Part shown: one piece after another, positions 47,239 to 57,137 of the stretch
Position numbering within the stretch: the stretch's first letter is position 1
Layout: every line of letters begins with the position of its first letter
Assembly: GCF_017743975.1 (NCBI RefSeq)
Contig: NZ_JAGHRC010000003.1
Span: 310,001 to 374,000 of the forward strand
DNA length: 64,000 nucleotides
Direction of reading: 5' to 3'
Origin: Ruegeria sp. R14_0
GTDB taxonomy: Bacteria > Pseudomonadota > Alphaproteobacteria > Rhodobacterales > Rhodobacteraceae
Translations under genes and position numbers: made by a program
Notes under the pieces: generated by a model
What the model was told of the DNA's origin: nothing
What the model saw: the letters and a program-made list of their open reading frames with translations, nothing else
The model's database searches: none

Positions 47239-47781
47239 CTATTGACCTGTTTCTACGGTCCATAAAGTTGTACCTGCACTTTGATGTTCGGGTCTTGGGT
47301 CAACACTAACGGCGTTCTGGTTCGTCGCGAGCAGGCGCACGCCTTTAGGCGTGAGCAGTGACAAACTGTCGCCAAATCTCACAACCATTGAAAGCGCACG
47401 ATTGTCTTGACGACCGGCACCGTTCTTCAATCCGACCAACGCAAATTCGTATTCAAGGTCATTGTAGGTCAAAAATACGCCCTCCTCGTCCCACTTTTGC
47501 GCAAGAAAGTCAGCGTCCAAAAGTGGGTTATGCTCAACCAAGGCCTCGTGTATTCTCTCAATATCACCTTCGCTAAGGTCTTTGTGATTGTGAATTGTCA
47601 CATTCTCTGCTTCTAAGTGTTGAGAGTGGGTAGTCTTAATTTGTTCCCACGCCTCAAGTTCCTTTTGAAAATTCAGATAAAAGGCCAAAAAGCCTGCCAT
47701 TCCACCAATTGCAGCTGACCCAAGTGCTAATATCGCCAGAACGCTCTTTGAAATATCTCCCAGAGACTTTACGTTGCTCAC
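47239..47781 (-). CDS. AT-richer orphan membrane-anchored protein between nuoD and nuoE
   Basis: 180 residues from a GTG that overlaps the nuoD stop (GTGA). One N-terminal membrane segment ([29 protein letters not shown] in outline, about 10-38), then a hydrophilic helical part ([20 protein letters not shown]) and an alpha-beta tail ([19 protein letters not shown]). Base composition differs from its neighbours: 25 G+C of 60 in 47641-47700, against 39 of 60 in 48061-48120 within nuoD. No family recognised. It looks like a later insertion that kept operon reading. Confidence 0.7.
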   Translation of the reverse strand: MSNVKSLGDISKSVLAILALGSAAIGGMAGFLAFYLNFQKELEAWEQIKTTHSQHLEAENVTIHNHKDLSEGDIERIHEALVEHNPLLDADFLAQKWDEEGVFLTYNDLEYEFALVGLKNGAGRQDNRALSMVVRFGDSLSLLTPKGVRLLATNQNAVSVDPRPEHQSAGTTLWTVETGQ

Positions 47782-49001
47782 CGATCAATCTCCCCAAACA
47801 CCACATCCATAGTACCAATGATCGCCGCAACGTCCGCCAGTTGGTGACCCTTCGCCACGTGGTCCATGGCTTGCAGGTGCAGGAACCCCGGCGCGCGCAG
47901 TTTGGCGCGGTAAGGTTTGTTGGTGCCGTCGGCGACCAGATAGACGCCGAACTCGCCCTTGGGGGCCTCTACGGCGGCGTAGACCTCACCTGCGGGGACG
48001 TGGAAACCTTCGGTATAGAGCTTGAAGTGATGGATCAGGCTTTCCATCGAGGTCTTCATGTCCGAGCGTTTCGGCGGAGTGATTTTGCCGCGTGCCAACA
48101 CGTCACCGGGGCATTCGCGGATTTTAGCGATGGCCTGACGGATGATCAGCAGCGACTGGCGCATCTCTTCCATACGGACGAGATAGCGGTCATAGCAGTC
48201 GCCATTCTTGCCGACGGGGATCTGGAACTCGAACTCGTCATAGCATTCATAGGGCTGCGCGCGGCGCAGATCCCAAGCCAGACCGGAGCCACGGACCATC
48301 ACGCCCGAGAAGCCGTATTTCTGGATGTCATCCTCGGTCACGACACCGATATCGGCATTGCGTTGTTTGAAGATGCGGTTTTCGGTCAGCAGACCGTCGA
48401 TGTCATCCAAAACGGCGGGGAATTCGTGGCTCCATGCCTCGATATCGTCCAGCAATTCAGGCGGCAGGTCCTGATGCACACCCCCGGGGCGGAAATAGGC
48501 GGCGTGCAGGCGGGCACCACAGGCGCGTTCGTAGAACACCATCAGCTTTTCACGCTCTTCAAAGCCCCAGAGCGGCGGCGTCAGAGCACCGACGTCCATC
48601 GCCTGCGTGGTCACGTTCAGCAGGTGGTTCAGAATGCGCCCGATCTCGGAATACAGCACCCGGATCAGCGAGCCACGGCGCGGCACCTCGACCCCGGTCA
48701 GCTTTTCGATGGCCAGACACCAAGCGTGTTCCTGGTTCATCGGAGCAACGTAGTCCAGACGGTCGAAATACGGCAGGTTCTGCAGATACGTCCGGCTTTC
48801 CATCAGCTTTTCGGTGCCACGGTGCAGCAGGCCGATATGCGGGTCGCAACGCTCGACAATCTCGCCGTCCAGCTCAAGCACCAGACGCAGAACCCCGTGC
48901 GCCGCAGGGTGTTGCGGGCCGAAGTTGATGTTGAAATTGCGGATCTTCTGTTCCCCGCTCAGCGCGTCCGTGCTGCCGTCATCATATCTTGAGCCGTCCA
49001 T
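47778..49001 (-). CDS. nuoD: NADH-quinone oxidoreductase subunit D
   Basis: 407 residues from ATG 49001, part of TGATG shared with the stop of a 40-codon upstream frame. NiFe-hydrogenase-like 49-kDa subunit: [53 protein letters not shown] and the quinone-site region. Binds quinone together with NuoB and NuoH. Confidence 0.97.
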   Translation of the reverse strand: MDGSRYDDGSTDALSGEQKIRNFNINFGPQHPAAHGVLRLVLELDGEIVERCDPHIGLLHRGTEKLMESRTYLQNLPYFDRLDYVAPMNQEHAWCLAIEKLTGVEVPRRGSLIRVLYSEIGRILNHLLNVTTQAMDVGALTPPLWGFEEREKLMVFYERACGARLHAAYFRPGGVHQDLPPELLDDIEAWSHEFPAVLDDIDGLLTENRIFKQRNADIGVVTEDDIQKYGFSGVMVRGSGLAWDLRRAQPYECYDEFEFQIPVGKNGDCYDRYLVRMEEMRQSLLIIRQAIAKIRECPGDVLARGKITPPKRSDMKTSMESLIHHFKLYTEGFHVPAGEVYAAVEAPKGEFGVYLVADGTNKPYRAKLRAPGFLHLQAMDHVAKGHQLADVAAIIGTMDVVFGEIDR

Positions 49002-49123
49002 CAACGCCCCCGTTTCTTTTTCGCTTCGGCCCGAACCCGAACCTTTTCAGCCTCAGCCGCCTTTGCCGCAGCCCCGGCCAGCAGCACGCCCAGCGCGCCT
49101 AAAACGATCAATTCGCCCATCAT
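49001..49123 (-). CDS. Micro-ORF upstream of nuoD, 40 aa, one membrane segment
   Basis: 40 codons from ATG 49123 (a second ATG follows) to TGA 49003-49001. The hydrophobic start [19 protein letters not shown] is followed by a strongly charged tail rich in Lys, Arg, Glu and Ala. The stop overlaps the nuoD start (TGATG), so translation of this frame would feed nuoD. Ribosome site weak (GGAG eleven bases upstream). Could be a real small membrane protein or a coupling leader. Confidence 0.5.
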   Translation of the reverse strand: MMGELIVLGALGVLLAGAAAKAAEAEKVRVRAEAKKKRGR

Positions 49124-49124
49124 G

Positions 49125-49301
49125 TCAGCGGCGCTCCATCTCTTGCAGCTTCATCGCCATCATCCACAGCAGGACAATCACAACCGGAGAGATGATGCAT
49201 GCAAACGCCCAGTTCTTGTTGATCCCGAAATGCGGCAACAGCTTGATCATCGGTACGACAGTCGCCACCACCAAGACTATCCAGATCAGGAACTCGAACA
49301 T
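49125..49301 (-). CDS. Small two-segment membrane protein between nuoC and nuoD, 58 aa
   Basis: 58 codons from ATG 49301, eight bases after AGGAG, to TGA 49127-49125. Two hydrophobic stretches (MFEFLIWIVLVVATVVPMI and WAFACIISPVVIVLLWMMA) flank a short loop (KLLPHFGINKN) and a charged end (KLQEMERR). The good ribosome site, three-base gap after the nuoC stop and clear two-helix pattern argue that it is expressed. Candidate accessory subunit or assembly peptide; not shown. Confidence 0.65.
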   Translation of the reverse strand: MFEFLIWIVLVVATVVPMIKLLPHFGINKNWAFACIISPVVIVLLWMMAMKLQEMERR

Positions 49302-49303
49302 GA

Positions 49304-49906
49304 TTAGGTCTCCTGTTTCTCATCCCCGGGTAGAATGTAGTTCGCACCTTCCCATGGGGACATGAAATCGAACTGACGGTATTCCTGCACCAGGCTAACC
49401 GGTTCATAGACCACACGCTTTTGCGCCTCGTCATATCGGACTTCGGTGTAGCCGGTGGTCGGGAAATCCTTTCGCAGCGGATAGCCGCGGAAGCCATAGT
49501 CGGTCAGGATGCGTCGCAAGTCCGGGTGGCCCGAGAACAGGATGCCAAACATGTCGAACACTTCGCGCTCGAACCAATTGGCAGAGGGGTGTACGTCGAC
49601 GATCGAGGGTACCATGTCCTCTTCGCGGATCGACACCCGCAGGCGGACACGCTGGTTCTGATACATCGACAGTAAGTGGTAGACGACGTCAAAACGTTTC
49701 GCCCGCTCGGGATAGTCCACACCGGTAATGTCGACCAGGGTCGAGAATTTACAGTTCTGGTCGGATTTCAGGAACTCCACGAACTCTACGATGTTCGAAG
49801 GTGCCACATCCACATTGAGCTCGCCGTGAGTGACATCCCACGACAGCACGCAATCCGCCCGTTTAAGTTCCAGCTGTGCGCCGAGTTCCTTGAGTGCTTC
49901 GCTCAT
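49304..49906 (-). CDS. nuoC: NADH-quinone oxidoreductase subunit C
   Basis: 200 residues. The 30-kDa subunit signature is [46 protein letters not shown] (here [16 protein letters not shown] and [12 protein letters not shown]). Separate from nuoD, unlike the fused enterobacterial form. The stop is three bases before the 58-codon frame. Confidence 0.97.
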   Translation of the reverse strand: MSEALKELGAQLELKRADCVLSWDVTHGELNVDVAPSNIVEFVEFLKSDQNCKFSTLVDITGVDYPERAKRFDVVYHLLSMYQNQRVRLRVSIREEDMVPSIVDVHPSANWFEREVFDMFGILFSGHPDLRRILTDYGFRGYPLRKDFPTTGYTEVRYDEAQKRVVYEPVSLVQEYRQFDFMSPWEGANYILPGDEKQET

Positions 49907-49917
49907 CAGCTCTCTCC

Positions 49918-50451
49918 TCAGCGTACGATGGTGCCGGTTCGGCGGATTTTACGTTGCAACTGCATCAGGCCGTACAGCAATGCCTCAGCGGTCGGAGGGC
50001 AGCCGGGGACATAGATGTCCACCGGAACGATACGGTCGCAACCGCGCACGACGGAGTAGGAATAGTGGTAATATCCACCACCATTCGCGCAGGACCCCAT
50101 CGAGATCACATAGCGCGGCTCGGGCATCTGGTCATAAACCTTACGCAGCGCAGGGGCCATCTTGTTGGTCAGGGTCCCGGCCACGATCATCACATCCGAC
50201 TGGCGTGGGGACGCACGTGGCGCAATGCCAAACCGTTCCGCATCATAACGCGGCATCGAGGTGTGCATCATTTCGACCGCGCAACAGGCCAGACCGAATG
50301 TCATCCAGTGCAACGATCCGGTGCGGGCCCAGTTGATGATGTCCTCGGTCGAGGTCAGCAGAAAGCCTTTGTCCTGCAGCTCGGCATTCAGGGCCTGGGT
50401 GGCGACTTCCTTGTCGACGCCGGCGGTGTTTGCACCCGTCATCACTCCCAT
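49918..50451 (-). CDS. nuoB: NADH-quinone oxidoreductase subunit B
   Basis: 177 residues from ATG 50451, seven bases after AAGGGG; ATG 50442 (in TGATG with the nuoA stop) is an alternative. N2 cluster ligands [29 protein letters not shown] and [14 protein letters not shown] are all present. It delivers electrons to quinone. Confidence 0.96.
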   Translation of the reverse strand: MGVMTGANTAGVDKEVATQALNAELQDKGFLLTSTEDIINWARTGSLHWMTFGLACCAVEMMHTSMPRYDAERFGIAPRASPRQSDVMIVAGTLTNKMAPALRKVYDQMPEPRYVISMGSCANGGGYYHYSYSVVRGCDRIVPVDIYVPGCPPTAEALLYGLMQLQRKIRRTGTIVR

Positions 50452-50807
50452 TCCAGCGCCCCTTTCTTCCATTCATAGGCAAAGCCGATGGTCAGAACGC
50501 CCAGGAACACCATCATGGACCAGAAACCCACGTCGCTAATGTCTTTGAAGCCCACCGCCCACGGGAACAGGAAGGCGATCTCCAGATCGAAAATGATGAA
50601 AAGGATCGAGACCAAGTAGAAGCGAACATCAAACTTCATCCGCGCATCGTCGAAGGCGTTGAAACCGCATTCATATGCGCTGACTTTTTCGGGATCGGGA
50701 TTGCGAACGGCCAGTACAACGGCCGCCAGAATCAAAACGATTCCAAGGCCCACAGCTACGGCCAGAAACACCAGAATCGGGAGGTACTCCCGCAATACGT
50801 CTTCCAC
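50442..50807 (-). CDS. nuoA: NADH-quinone oxidoreductase subunit A
   Basis: 121 residues from GTG 50807, which follows AAAGGAGC by five bases; the frame open to 50852 has no such site. Three membrane segments and the [23 protein letters not shown] loop with the conserved Cys. First gene of the nuo operon. Confidence 0.95.
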   Translation of the reverse strand: MEDVLREYLPILVFLAVAVGLGIVLILAAVVLAVRNPDPEKVSAYECGFNAFDDARMKFDVRFYLVSILFIIFDLEIAFLFPWAVGFKDISDVGFWSMMVFLGVLTIGFAYEWKKGALEWE

Positions 50808-50872
50808 GTACAGCTCCTTTCCTGCGCATACCCCAAAAGGGAGCGCCGTCAATTGGCGTGTTGACTGGACAT

Positions 50873-50901
50873 TCTCTATCCGCGCGGGGTCAGAGGGTCA
50901 A
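50873..50901 (-). promoter_or_regulatory. Sigma-70-like promoter of the nuo operon
   Basis: On the minus strand TTGACC (50901-50896) and TAGAGA (50878-50873) are separated by 17 bases, the optimal spacing. The -10 ends 65 bases before the nuoA start. No other good match was noted in the gap to the liu cluster, which is also on the minus strand and ends at 50984. Confidence 0.55.
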
Positions 50902-50983
50902 CCGAACACAAACGCGCAGGGGGCTAATATTCATCTTGGCGCAGCCCCGGCATGCCCAGTCTCAACTGCGTTGCAGGTAGTGC

Positions 50984-51772
50984 CTAAACCTTACTAATCC
51001 ATGCAGGTTTTCGTTTTTCAAAGAACGCACCGATTCCCTCTCTGGCCTCGTCTGTTTCCCACCTGTCGACCAGTTGACCAATTGTGTGATCGATCACGGC
51101 ATCGTCAATGCGTGGGCCCAGTTGCCGGACCAGTTGTTTTGCGGACGCAACCGCCCCCGGCGCACAGGAAAGATACGGGTAAACTTCGGCCTCAATCGCA
51201 TCGTCAAGCGCATTGGCGGGTACTGCCTTGGCCAACAAGCCAAGCTCCACCGCCTCGCTCGCACCGAACAATCGGGCGGACATAAACACCCGGCGCGCGC
51301 GGGCTTCGCCCATACGTGCTATGACGTAAGGACCAATCGTCGCGGGGATCAGACCCAGCTTGGTTTCGGTTAGGCCCATTTTGATCGTATCCGCGCCAAT
51401 CGCCACGTCACAGACCGAGGCCAACCCGACGCCCCCGCCGAAGGCGTTGCCCTGCACCGCTCCGATCAGCGGCTTGGGCAGCGTGTTCAGTGCCTGCAGC
51501 ATCTCGGCCAGCTTGCGCGCTTCGACAAACCGGGTCTCGGATTCTGCCGCCATCTGTGCCTGCATCCAGCCCAGATCTCCGCCCGCGCAAAAGCTCTTGC
51601 CAGCACCGGTCAGAACAACAACGCGCACCGCCTCGTCAGCGCCCAACTGTGCTGCAGCCTGTGTCAGCTCGGTGATCATCTGCGCCGACATGGCGTTGTG
51701 CTTTTCGGCGCGGTTCAGGGTCAACGTAGCTACGCCGCGGTCATCCGTGGCCAGCGAAAGTGTTTCAAACAT
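50984..51772 (-). CDS. liuC: Enoyl-CoA hydratase, probable methylglutaconyl-CoA hydratase
   Basis: 262-residue crotonase: HNAMSAQMITELT, GAGKSFCAGGDLGWM, and PLIGAVQGNAFGGGVGLASVCDVAIG with the oxyanion-hole glycines, then TETKLGLIPATIGPYVI with a catalytic Glu. Last gene of the leucine cluster, nine bases after HMG-CoA lyase, so hydration of 3-methylglutaconyl-CoA is the likely reaction. Symbol assigned by context. Confidence 0.85.
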   Translation of the reverse strand: MFETLSLATDDRGVATLTLNRAEKHNAMSAQMITELTQAAAQLGADEAVRVVVLTGAGKSFCAGGDLGWMQAQMAAESETRFVEARKLAEMLQALNTLPKPLIGAVQGNAFGGGVGLASVCDVAIGADTIKMGLTETKLGLIPATIGPYVIARMGEARARRVFMSARLFGASEAVELGLLAKAVPANALDDAIEAEVYPYLSCAPGAVASAKQLVRQLGPRIDDAVIDHTIGQLVDRWETDEAREGIGAFFEKRKPAWISKV

Positions 51773-51781
51773 AACTGCTCC

Positions 51782-52636
51782 TTACTCGGACCGCATGGCG
51801 CGCGCCATTTGCGCGGCTTCTTCGATGATACCCAGACCGATCCCGGTCTGATATCCAAGCCGTTCCAGATGGGCGACAACCGCCTCGGTCGCCACGTTCC
51901 CAGCCGCGCCCGGAGCATAAGGACAACCACCCAAGCCCCCCACGGCACTGTCGAAAACCCGAACGCCCAGCGCCAACGCGGCGTCGATATTGTCTATGGC
52001 CCGCCCATTGGTGTCGTGAAAATGCCCCGCCAGCCGGGTCATCGGCACACGCTCGCGCACCGCCAGAAGCATATGGGCGATCGTGTCGGGCGTCCCCTGC
52101 CCGATCGTATCGCCCAGCGATACCTCATAGCACCCCAGCGAGAACAGACGATCCGCGACCTCGGCCACCTTCTCGGGCGGGGTCGGCCCGTCAAAGGGGC
52201 AATCGGTCACGCATGAGACGTACCCGCGGACCGGCAAGTCGATGTGACGCGCGGCCTCGAGGATCGGAGTGAAACGTTCGATCGACTCCTCAATGGTCGC
52301 GTTGATATTGGCTTTCGAGAACCCCTCGGAAGCTGATGCAAACACCGCGATCTCATCCGCTTTGGCTGCCAGAGCGTCCTCGTACCCGCGCATATTGGGC
52401 GTCAGGGCGGCATAACGGACCCCGTCTGCCCGCGTGATACCTGCCAGCACATCCGCGCTGCCTGCCATTTGCGGCACCCATTTGGGTGACACAAAGCTAG
52501 CGACTTCGATGCGGTTGAACCCCGCGCGGCTCAGGCAATCGACCAGTGCCACCTTTTCGGCCACGGGGATCTCGCGTTTTTCATTTTGCAATCCGTCACG
52601 CGGACCCACCTCGAAGATTTCGACCCGATCACCCAT
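51782..52636 (-). CDS. liuE: Hydroxymethylglutaryl-CoA lyase
   Basis: 284-residue TIM-barrel lyase. EVGPRDGLQNEK at the N-terminus (Arg and Asp of the active site), HFHDTNGRAIDNIDAAL with metal-binding His residues, and the signature GGLGGCPYAPGAAGN with the catalytic Cys. It cleaves HMG-CoA to acetyl-CoA and acetoacetate, ending leucine breakdown. Confidence 0.94.
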   Translation of the reverse strand: MGDRVEIFEVGPRDGLQNEKREIPVAEKVALVDCLSRAGFNRIEVASFVSPKWVPQMAGSADVLAGITRADGVRYAALTPNMRGYEDALAAKADEIAVFASASEGFSKANINATIEESIERFTPILEAARHIDLPVRGYVSCVTDCPFDGPTPPEKVAEVADRLFSLGCYEVSLGDTIGQGTPDTIAHMLLAVRERVPMTRLAGHFHDTNGRAIDNIDAALALGVRVFDSAVGGLGGCPYAPGAAGNVATEAVVAHLERLGYQTGIGLGIIEEAAQMARAMRSE

Positions 52637-52702
52637 GGCTGTGCCCTTTTCTGATTGCCGCGTTCATTTCGACTGTGCCACGTCGCGCGGAGACTGGACA
52701 GA

Positions 52703-54631
52703 TCATTCCTCTTCCAGCCGAACCAGCGCCGCACCGGCCTCAACCTGCGCTTCGTCTTCGGCCAGAACCTCGGCCACAACACCGTCGCGGGCGGCTAGAA
52801 GGGAATGCTCCATCTTCATGGCCTCAAGGATCGCCAGTCGATCACCTTCCTGAACCGCCTGACCGACCTGCGCAAACACGGCTTTGACAAGCCCGGGCAT
52901 CGGGGCCTCAATGACATTGGTATCGCCTGCAGCACTGGTATCGCGTTCCAACGGATCAACGATCTCAAAGACTTGCCCGTAGTTTTCGAAAACGGTGACC
53001 TGCGCGCCCGCAACCACCACATGCGGCATTGCGGAGCCATCGATCATCCACCCACCTGAATCACGCTCGGCAAGTATCGTCTTTTCACCCACCTGCCAGA
53101 TTTGCCGCGACGGTCCTTCGACCTGAACGTCCAAGTCGATGACATCGCCCGCGTGAAGCTGAACTGCGCGATGCAGGGGTGCCCAAAGCGAGAATCCGGT
53201 TTCCTCATTCGTGTCGACTAGGTCCAAAGCCACCATCGCAGCCGCAACCAGTGACTTTGCGGAGGCCGGCTTGGACTCGACCAGCGCCTCCAAGTCGCGG
53301 CCGATCAGGCCGGTATCGACATCGCCCGCGGCAAATCCGGAATGGCGCGTCAGTGCCCCAAGGAAACTCAGATTGGTGACTGTGCCCGCAACCTCGGTCC
53401 CTTGCAGGGCACGGTGAAGCTGTTCCAGTGCGACCGCACGTGTTGGTCCATGTACGATCACCTTGGCGATCATCGGATCGTACCAAGGGCTGATTGTATC
53501 GCCCGCGCGCACTCCGCTATCAGCGCGGCACCCTTCGGGGAATTGCAGGTGGGTCAGCGTACCGGTCGCAGGCAAAAATCCTTTTGGAACGTCCTCGGCA
53601 TAGAGGCGTGCTTCAAACGCATGTCCAGTGATCGTCAAATCATCCTGCTGCATCGGCAGGCTCTCCCCTGCCGCGACGCGCAGCTGCCATTCAACCAGAT
53701 CGACACCCGTGACCGCCTCGGTCACTGGATGCTCGACCTGAAGACGCGTGTTCATCTCCATGAACCAAAAGCGATCCGGGCGCAGACCGTCAGAGGCATC
53801 AACGATGAACTCAACCGTCCCTGCCCCTTTGTAGCCAATCGCCTCGGCAGCACGCACGCCCGCCTGCCCCATCGCTTCGCGCATTTCAGCGGTCATGCCC
53901 GGGGCCGGAGCCTCTTCGATCACCTTCTGATGGCGGCGCTGCAGTGAACAGTCCCGTTCGAACAGATGCACCGCATGGGTTCCGTCGCCGAAGATCTGAA
54001 CCTCAATGTGGCGCGGCTTGGCGACGAATTTTTCAACCAGTACCGCATCATTGCCAAAGGCTGTTCGCGCTTCACCCCGGGCGCTGTCCAAAGCGGCGCT
54101 GAAATCCTCGGGGCGGTCGACAAGTCGCATGCCTTTGCCACCACCGCCAGCGACTGCTTTGATGAGTATCGGATAGCCGATGGTGTCGGCCGCGCCTGCC
54201 AAGTGCTCGGGGTCCTGATTGTCACCGTGATAGCCGGGCACGACAGGAACACCCGCCTGCTCCATCAAGACCTTGGCCGCATCCTTCAGCCCCATTTTTC
54301 GGATCGCGTCTGCCGACGGGCCAATAAAGACCAACCCCGCCGCTTCAACGGCGTCGACGAAGTCCGGGTTTTCAGAAAGAAAACCATACCCGGGATGGAT
54401 CGCCCCTGCGCCAGTGTCCAGCGCAGCCTGAATGATCATATCGCCTTTCAGGTAGCTCTCTGCCGGGGCAGCGCCGCCAATATGCACCGCCTCATCCGCC
54501 ATCTGCACATGCTTGGCGGATGCATCCGCATCAGAATAGACAGCTACACAAGCCACACCCATCTTCTGCGCCGTTTCCATGACCCGACAAGCAATCTCAC
54601 CCCGGTTGGCAATCAGGATTTTGTTGAACAT
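52703..54631 (-). CDS. liuD: 3-methylcrotonyl-CoA carboxylase, biotin-containing alpha subunit
   Basis: 642 residues. Biotin carboxylase half: KILIANRGEIACRV, AVAGGGGKGMRLV (ATP-grasp loop), ERDCSLQRRHQKVIEEAPAP and EMNTRLQVEHPVTE. The C-terminal biotinyl domain carries the Lys of EAMKMEHSL, about 35 residues from the end. Propionyl-CoA carboxylase has a similar layout, but the liu neighbours favour methylcrotonyl-CoA. Confidence 0.93.
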   Translation of the reverse strand: MFNKILIANRGEIACRVMETAQKMGVACVAVYSDADASAKHVQMADEAVHIGGAAPAESYLKGDMIIQAALDTGAGAIHPGYGFLSENPDFVDAVEAAGLVFIGPSADAIRKMGLKDAAKVLMEQAGVPVVPGYHGDNQDPEHLAGAADTIGYPILIKAVAGGGGKGMRLVDRPEDFSAALDSARGEARTAFGNDAVLVEKFVAKPRHIEVQIFGDGTHAVHLFERDCSLQRRHQKVIEEAPAPGMTAEMREAMGQAGVRAAEAIGYKGAGTVEFIVDASDGLRPDRFWFMEMNTRLQVEHPVTEAVTGVDLVEWQLRVAAGESLPMQQDDLTITGHAFEARLYAEDVPKGFLPATGTLTHLQFPEGCRADSGVRAGDTISPWYDPMIAKVIVHGPTRAVALEQLHRALQGTEVAGTVTNLSFLGALTRHSGFAAGDVDTGLIGRDLEALVESKPASAKSLVAAAMVALDLVDTNEETGFSLWAPLHRAVQLHAGDVIDLDVQVEGPSRQIWQVGEKTILAERDSGGWMIDGSAMPHVVVAGAQVTVFENYGQVFEIVDPLERDTSAAGDTNVIEAPMPGLVKAVFAQVGQAVQEGDRLAILEAMKMEHSLLAARDGVVAEVLAEDEAQVEAGAALVRLEEE

Positions 54632-54634
54632 CTC

Positions 54635-55060
54635 TTACCCCTCAACTGCCAGATCTTCGATCAGGCGGAACCGTTCACACAAAAGCTCCATCTCTGGATC
54701 GAAACCTCCATTGCGTTCGAAATAGAGGCGATGATCTGTGCGCCATCCTTCAAGCGTCTCGTTTTCGCCTTCGGCCAATGCGAAGTCTTCGGACATATCG
54801 CAGAAACGACAAACCGAAACATCGACGGTCTCTATAACCAAGGCTGGACGGCCGTCCCATTCCAAAGCGACGTCGCGCCGCCCAACGACCGGCGTTTCCG
54901 GGCTGCCATCCGGATAGTCTCTCAACGCACCACAGGTTGCCGTTTTTTGACCCGCGCGAACCAGTGCCAGCAACTCAGCACTCAGCTCTGCGCTATCCCC
55001 GAATTTGAAGGTTTGCGCGCCAGGATAGCGGGCCAGTACTTCTTGCAATCCCATTGTCAT
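54635..55060 (-). CDS. ASCH-domain protein inserted between carboxylase genes
   Basis: 141 residues. The ASCH pattern is FGDSAELSAELLALVRAGQKTATCGALRDY, VVGRRDVALEWDGRPALVIETVDV and FALAEGENETLEGWRTDHRLYFE. These PUA-like folds bind RNA or nucleosides; some hydrolyse N4-acetylcytidine. The ATG overlaps the mccB stop (TAATG) and mccA follows three bases later, so it is co-translated with the carboxylase. Functional link unknown. Confidence 0.85.
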   Translation of the reverse strand: MTMGLQEVLARYPGAQTFKFGDSAELSAELLALVRAGQKTATCGALRDYPDGSPETPVVGRRDVALEWDGRPALVIETVDVSVCRFCDMSEDFALAEGENETLEGWRTDHRLYFERNGGFDPEMELLCERFRLIEDLAVEG

Positions 55061-56664
55061 TACATCCTGAACACGCCGAAACGTGTCTCCTCAATCGGGG
55101 CGTTCAATGCGGCGCTCAGAGATAAAGCCAGCACATCGCGGCTTTTTCGCGGATCGATAATGCCGTCATCCCACAAACGCGCCGAGGCATAAAGCGGATG
55201 CGACTGTTCTTCGAACATCTCCAGCGTTGGGCGTTTGAACTCGGCCTCTTCTTCGGCAGACCATGTTCCGCCCTGCCGCTCGATCCCGTCGCGTTTTACG
55301 GTGGCCAGAACGCCTGCAGCCTGCTCGCCACCCATCACCGAAATCCGCGAATTCGGCCAGGTCCACAGGAAGCGTGGCTGATAGGCACGACCGGCCATGC
55401 CGTAGTTTCCGGCACCGAAGGAACCACCGACAAGCATCGTGATCTTGGGCACCGATGTCGTGGCGACCGCCGTCACCATCTTGGCCCCATGCCGCGCGAT
55501 GCCCTCGTTTTCATACTTCCGTCCGACCATGAACCCGGTGATGTTTTGCAGGAACACCAGCGGGATGCGACGTTGCGAGCACAGCTCGACAAAATGCGCA
55601 CCCTTCTGTGCGGCTTCCGAGAACAGAACGCCGTTGTTGGCAATGATCCCGACAGGGCAGCCTTTGACATGGGCAAAACCGGTCACCAGCGTCTCACCGA
55701 ACCGAGGTTTGAATTCGTCGAACCGAGAGCCATCAACCAGACGCGCGATCACCTCGCGGATATCGTAGGGTGTGCGCAGATCGGCCGGAACAACGCCAAG
55801 GATTTCCTCAGGATCATAGGCCGGATCTTCGGGGCTGGCCCAATCCACCGTCTGCGGTTTGCGCAGGTTCAGCGAGCCGACCGCCCGACGCGCCAGCGCC
55901 AGCGCGTGGGCGTCATCTTCGGCCAGATAATCCGCCACGCCGGACAGGCGCGTGTGAACGTCGCCGCCGCCCAGATCTTCGGCGCTGACCACCTCACCAG
56001 TCGCGGCCTTGACCAGAGGCGGCCCGGCCAGAAAGATCGTCCCCTGCTCTTTCACGATGATCGTGACGTCCGACATCGCGGGGACATAGGCGCCGCCCGC
56101 TGTGCACGAGCCCATCACCACAGCGATCTGTGCAATCCCCTTGGCGCTCATCCTCGCCTGATTGTAGAAGATGCGGCCAAAGTGGTCGCGGTCGGGAAAG
56201 ACCTCATCCTGATTAGGCAGGTTCGCGCCACCGCTGTCGACCAGATAGATGCAGGGCAGTTGGTTTTCTTCGGCAATCTCCTGCGCACGCAGGTGTTTCT
56301 TGACTGACATCGGATAATAGGTGCCGCCCTTCACGGTGGCGTCGTTGCAGACCACCATGACTTCACGCCCCTGCACGCGGCCAATCCCGGCGATTACACC
56401 GGCGCAAGGGGCTGCATCGCCATACATCCCATGCGCCGCCGTCGCGCCGATCTCCAGAAACGGAGACCCCGCGTCCAGCAGGTTCGCCACACGACGACGT
56501 GGCAGCATCTTGCCCCGAGATTCATGCCGCGCGCGGGATTTTTCACCCCCGCCCATACGGGCTGCTTCGGCAGCGGCGGAGATTTGCGCCAACGCGTCCA
56601 GATGCGCTACGCGATTTGTCTTGAAGCCCTCAGAGGTGGGCATGGCTTTGGATGTGAGTTTCAT
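55060..56664 (-). CDS. liuB: 3-methylcrotonyl-CoA carboxylase, carboxyltransferase beta subunit
   Basis: 534 residues from ATG 56664, which overlaps the upstream stop (ATGA). Shows the crotonase-fold carboxyltransferase blocks: [71 protein letters not shown] and [18 protein letters not shown]. It transfers CO2 from biotin on the alpha subunit to 3-methylcrotonyl-CoA. Confidence 0.94.
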   Translation of the reverse strand: MKLTSKAMPTSEGFKTNRVAHLDALAQISAAAEAARMGGGEKSRARHESRGKMLPRRRVANLLDAGSPFLEIGATAAHGMYGDAAPCAGVIAGIGRVQGREVMVVCNDATVKGGTYYPMSVKKHLRAQEIAEENQLPCIYLVDSGGANLPNQDEVFPDRDHFGRIFYNQARMSAKGIAQIAVVMGSCTAGGAYVPAMSDVTIIVKEQGTIFLAGPPLVKAATGEVVSAEDLGGGDVHTRLSGVADYLAEDDAHALALARRAVGSLNLRKPQTVDWASPEDPAYDPEEILGVVPADLRTPYDIREVIARLVDGSRFDEFKPRFGETLVTGFAHVKGCPVGIIANNGVLFSEAAQKGAHFVELCSQRRIPLVFLQNITGFMVGRKYENEGIARHGAKMVTAVATTSVPKITMLVGGSFGAGNYGMAGRAYQPRFLWTWPNSRISVMGGEQAAGVLATVKRDGIERQGGTWSAEEEAEFKRPTLEMFEEQSHPLYASARLWDDGIIDPRKSRDVLALSLSAALNAPIEETRFGVFRM

Positions 56665-57137
56665 TTGGTTACCTCGTCGGCAAGACGTTGCAGGTGCCGC
56701 CAATTAACCCAGTTCCCTGCACTTAAGTACATTTCACACCATGTATCTGGGGGAATTTCTTCGCTAGGAGATGCATCACAAACATCGAAAACGCCTTCGA
56801 CCAATTGGAGGCGCTGTCGCTCATAGCGACGTGCTGCACTGCCCGACGTTCCAATACTCTGGGGCACAGTGGTTTTGATTTCTGCCGAAACTGCATCGAC
56901 ATGCTCGGAAAGGCTGACCAGACATTGCAGTCGTTCTTCGACGACACGGCCTATTGTGCAATAGTCGACGGCGATACCTATACAGTTGGTATCCATCGTC
57001 ATTCCATTGTTATGCTGGGTTAATAGCGCGCAACCGTCGAACCACTCCAAAACTTCGATCGGATTACCCGAGCTTTCTGCCCGCACCGTGCAAACGCCTG
57101 CCAAAATTATAGAAAAGGCGAGCATCAAGTGTTTCAT
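56661..57137 (-). CDS. Exported Cys-containing orphan protein in liu cluster
   Basis: 158 residues with a signal peptide ([20 protein letters not shown]). The mature part has six Cys (FDGCALL, DTNCIG, DYCTIG, LQCLVS, FDVCDA, TWCEMY), suggesting disulfides in the periplasm. Its start overlaps the acyl-CoA synthetase stop and its stop overlaps liuB, both by four bases. Base composition is somewhat lower (32 G+C of 60 in 56881-56940). No family recognised. Confidence 0.7.
   Translation of the reverse strand: MKHLMLAFSIILAGVCTVRAESSGNPIEVLEWFDGCALLTQHNNGMTMDTNCIGIAVDYCTIGRVVEERLQCLVSLSEHVDAVSAEIKTTVPQSIGTSGSAARRYERQRLQLVEGVFDVCDASPSEEIPPDTWCEMYLSAGNWVNWRHLQRLADEVTK

Noticed and set aside
47709..48992. 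427-codon plus-strand frame
   Set aside because: Antisense shadow of nuoD with no recognisable motif.
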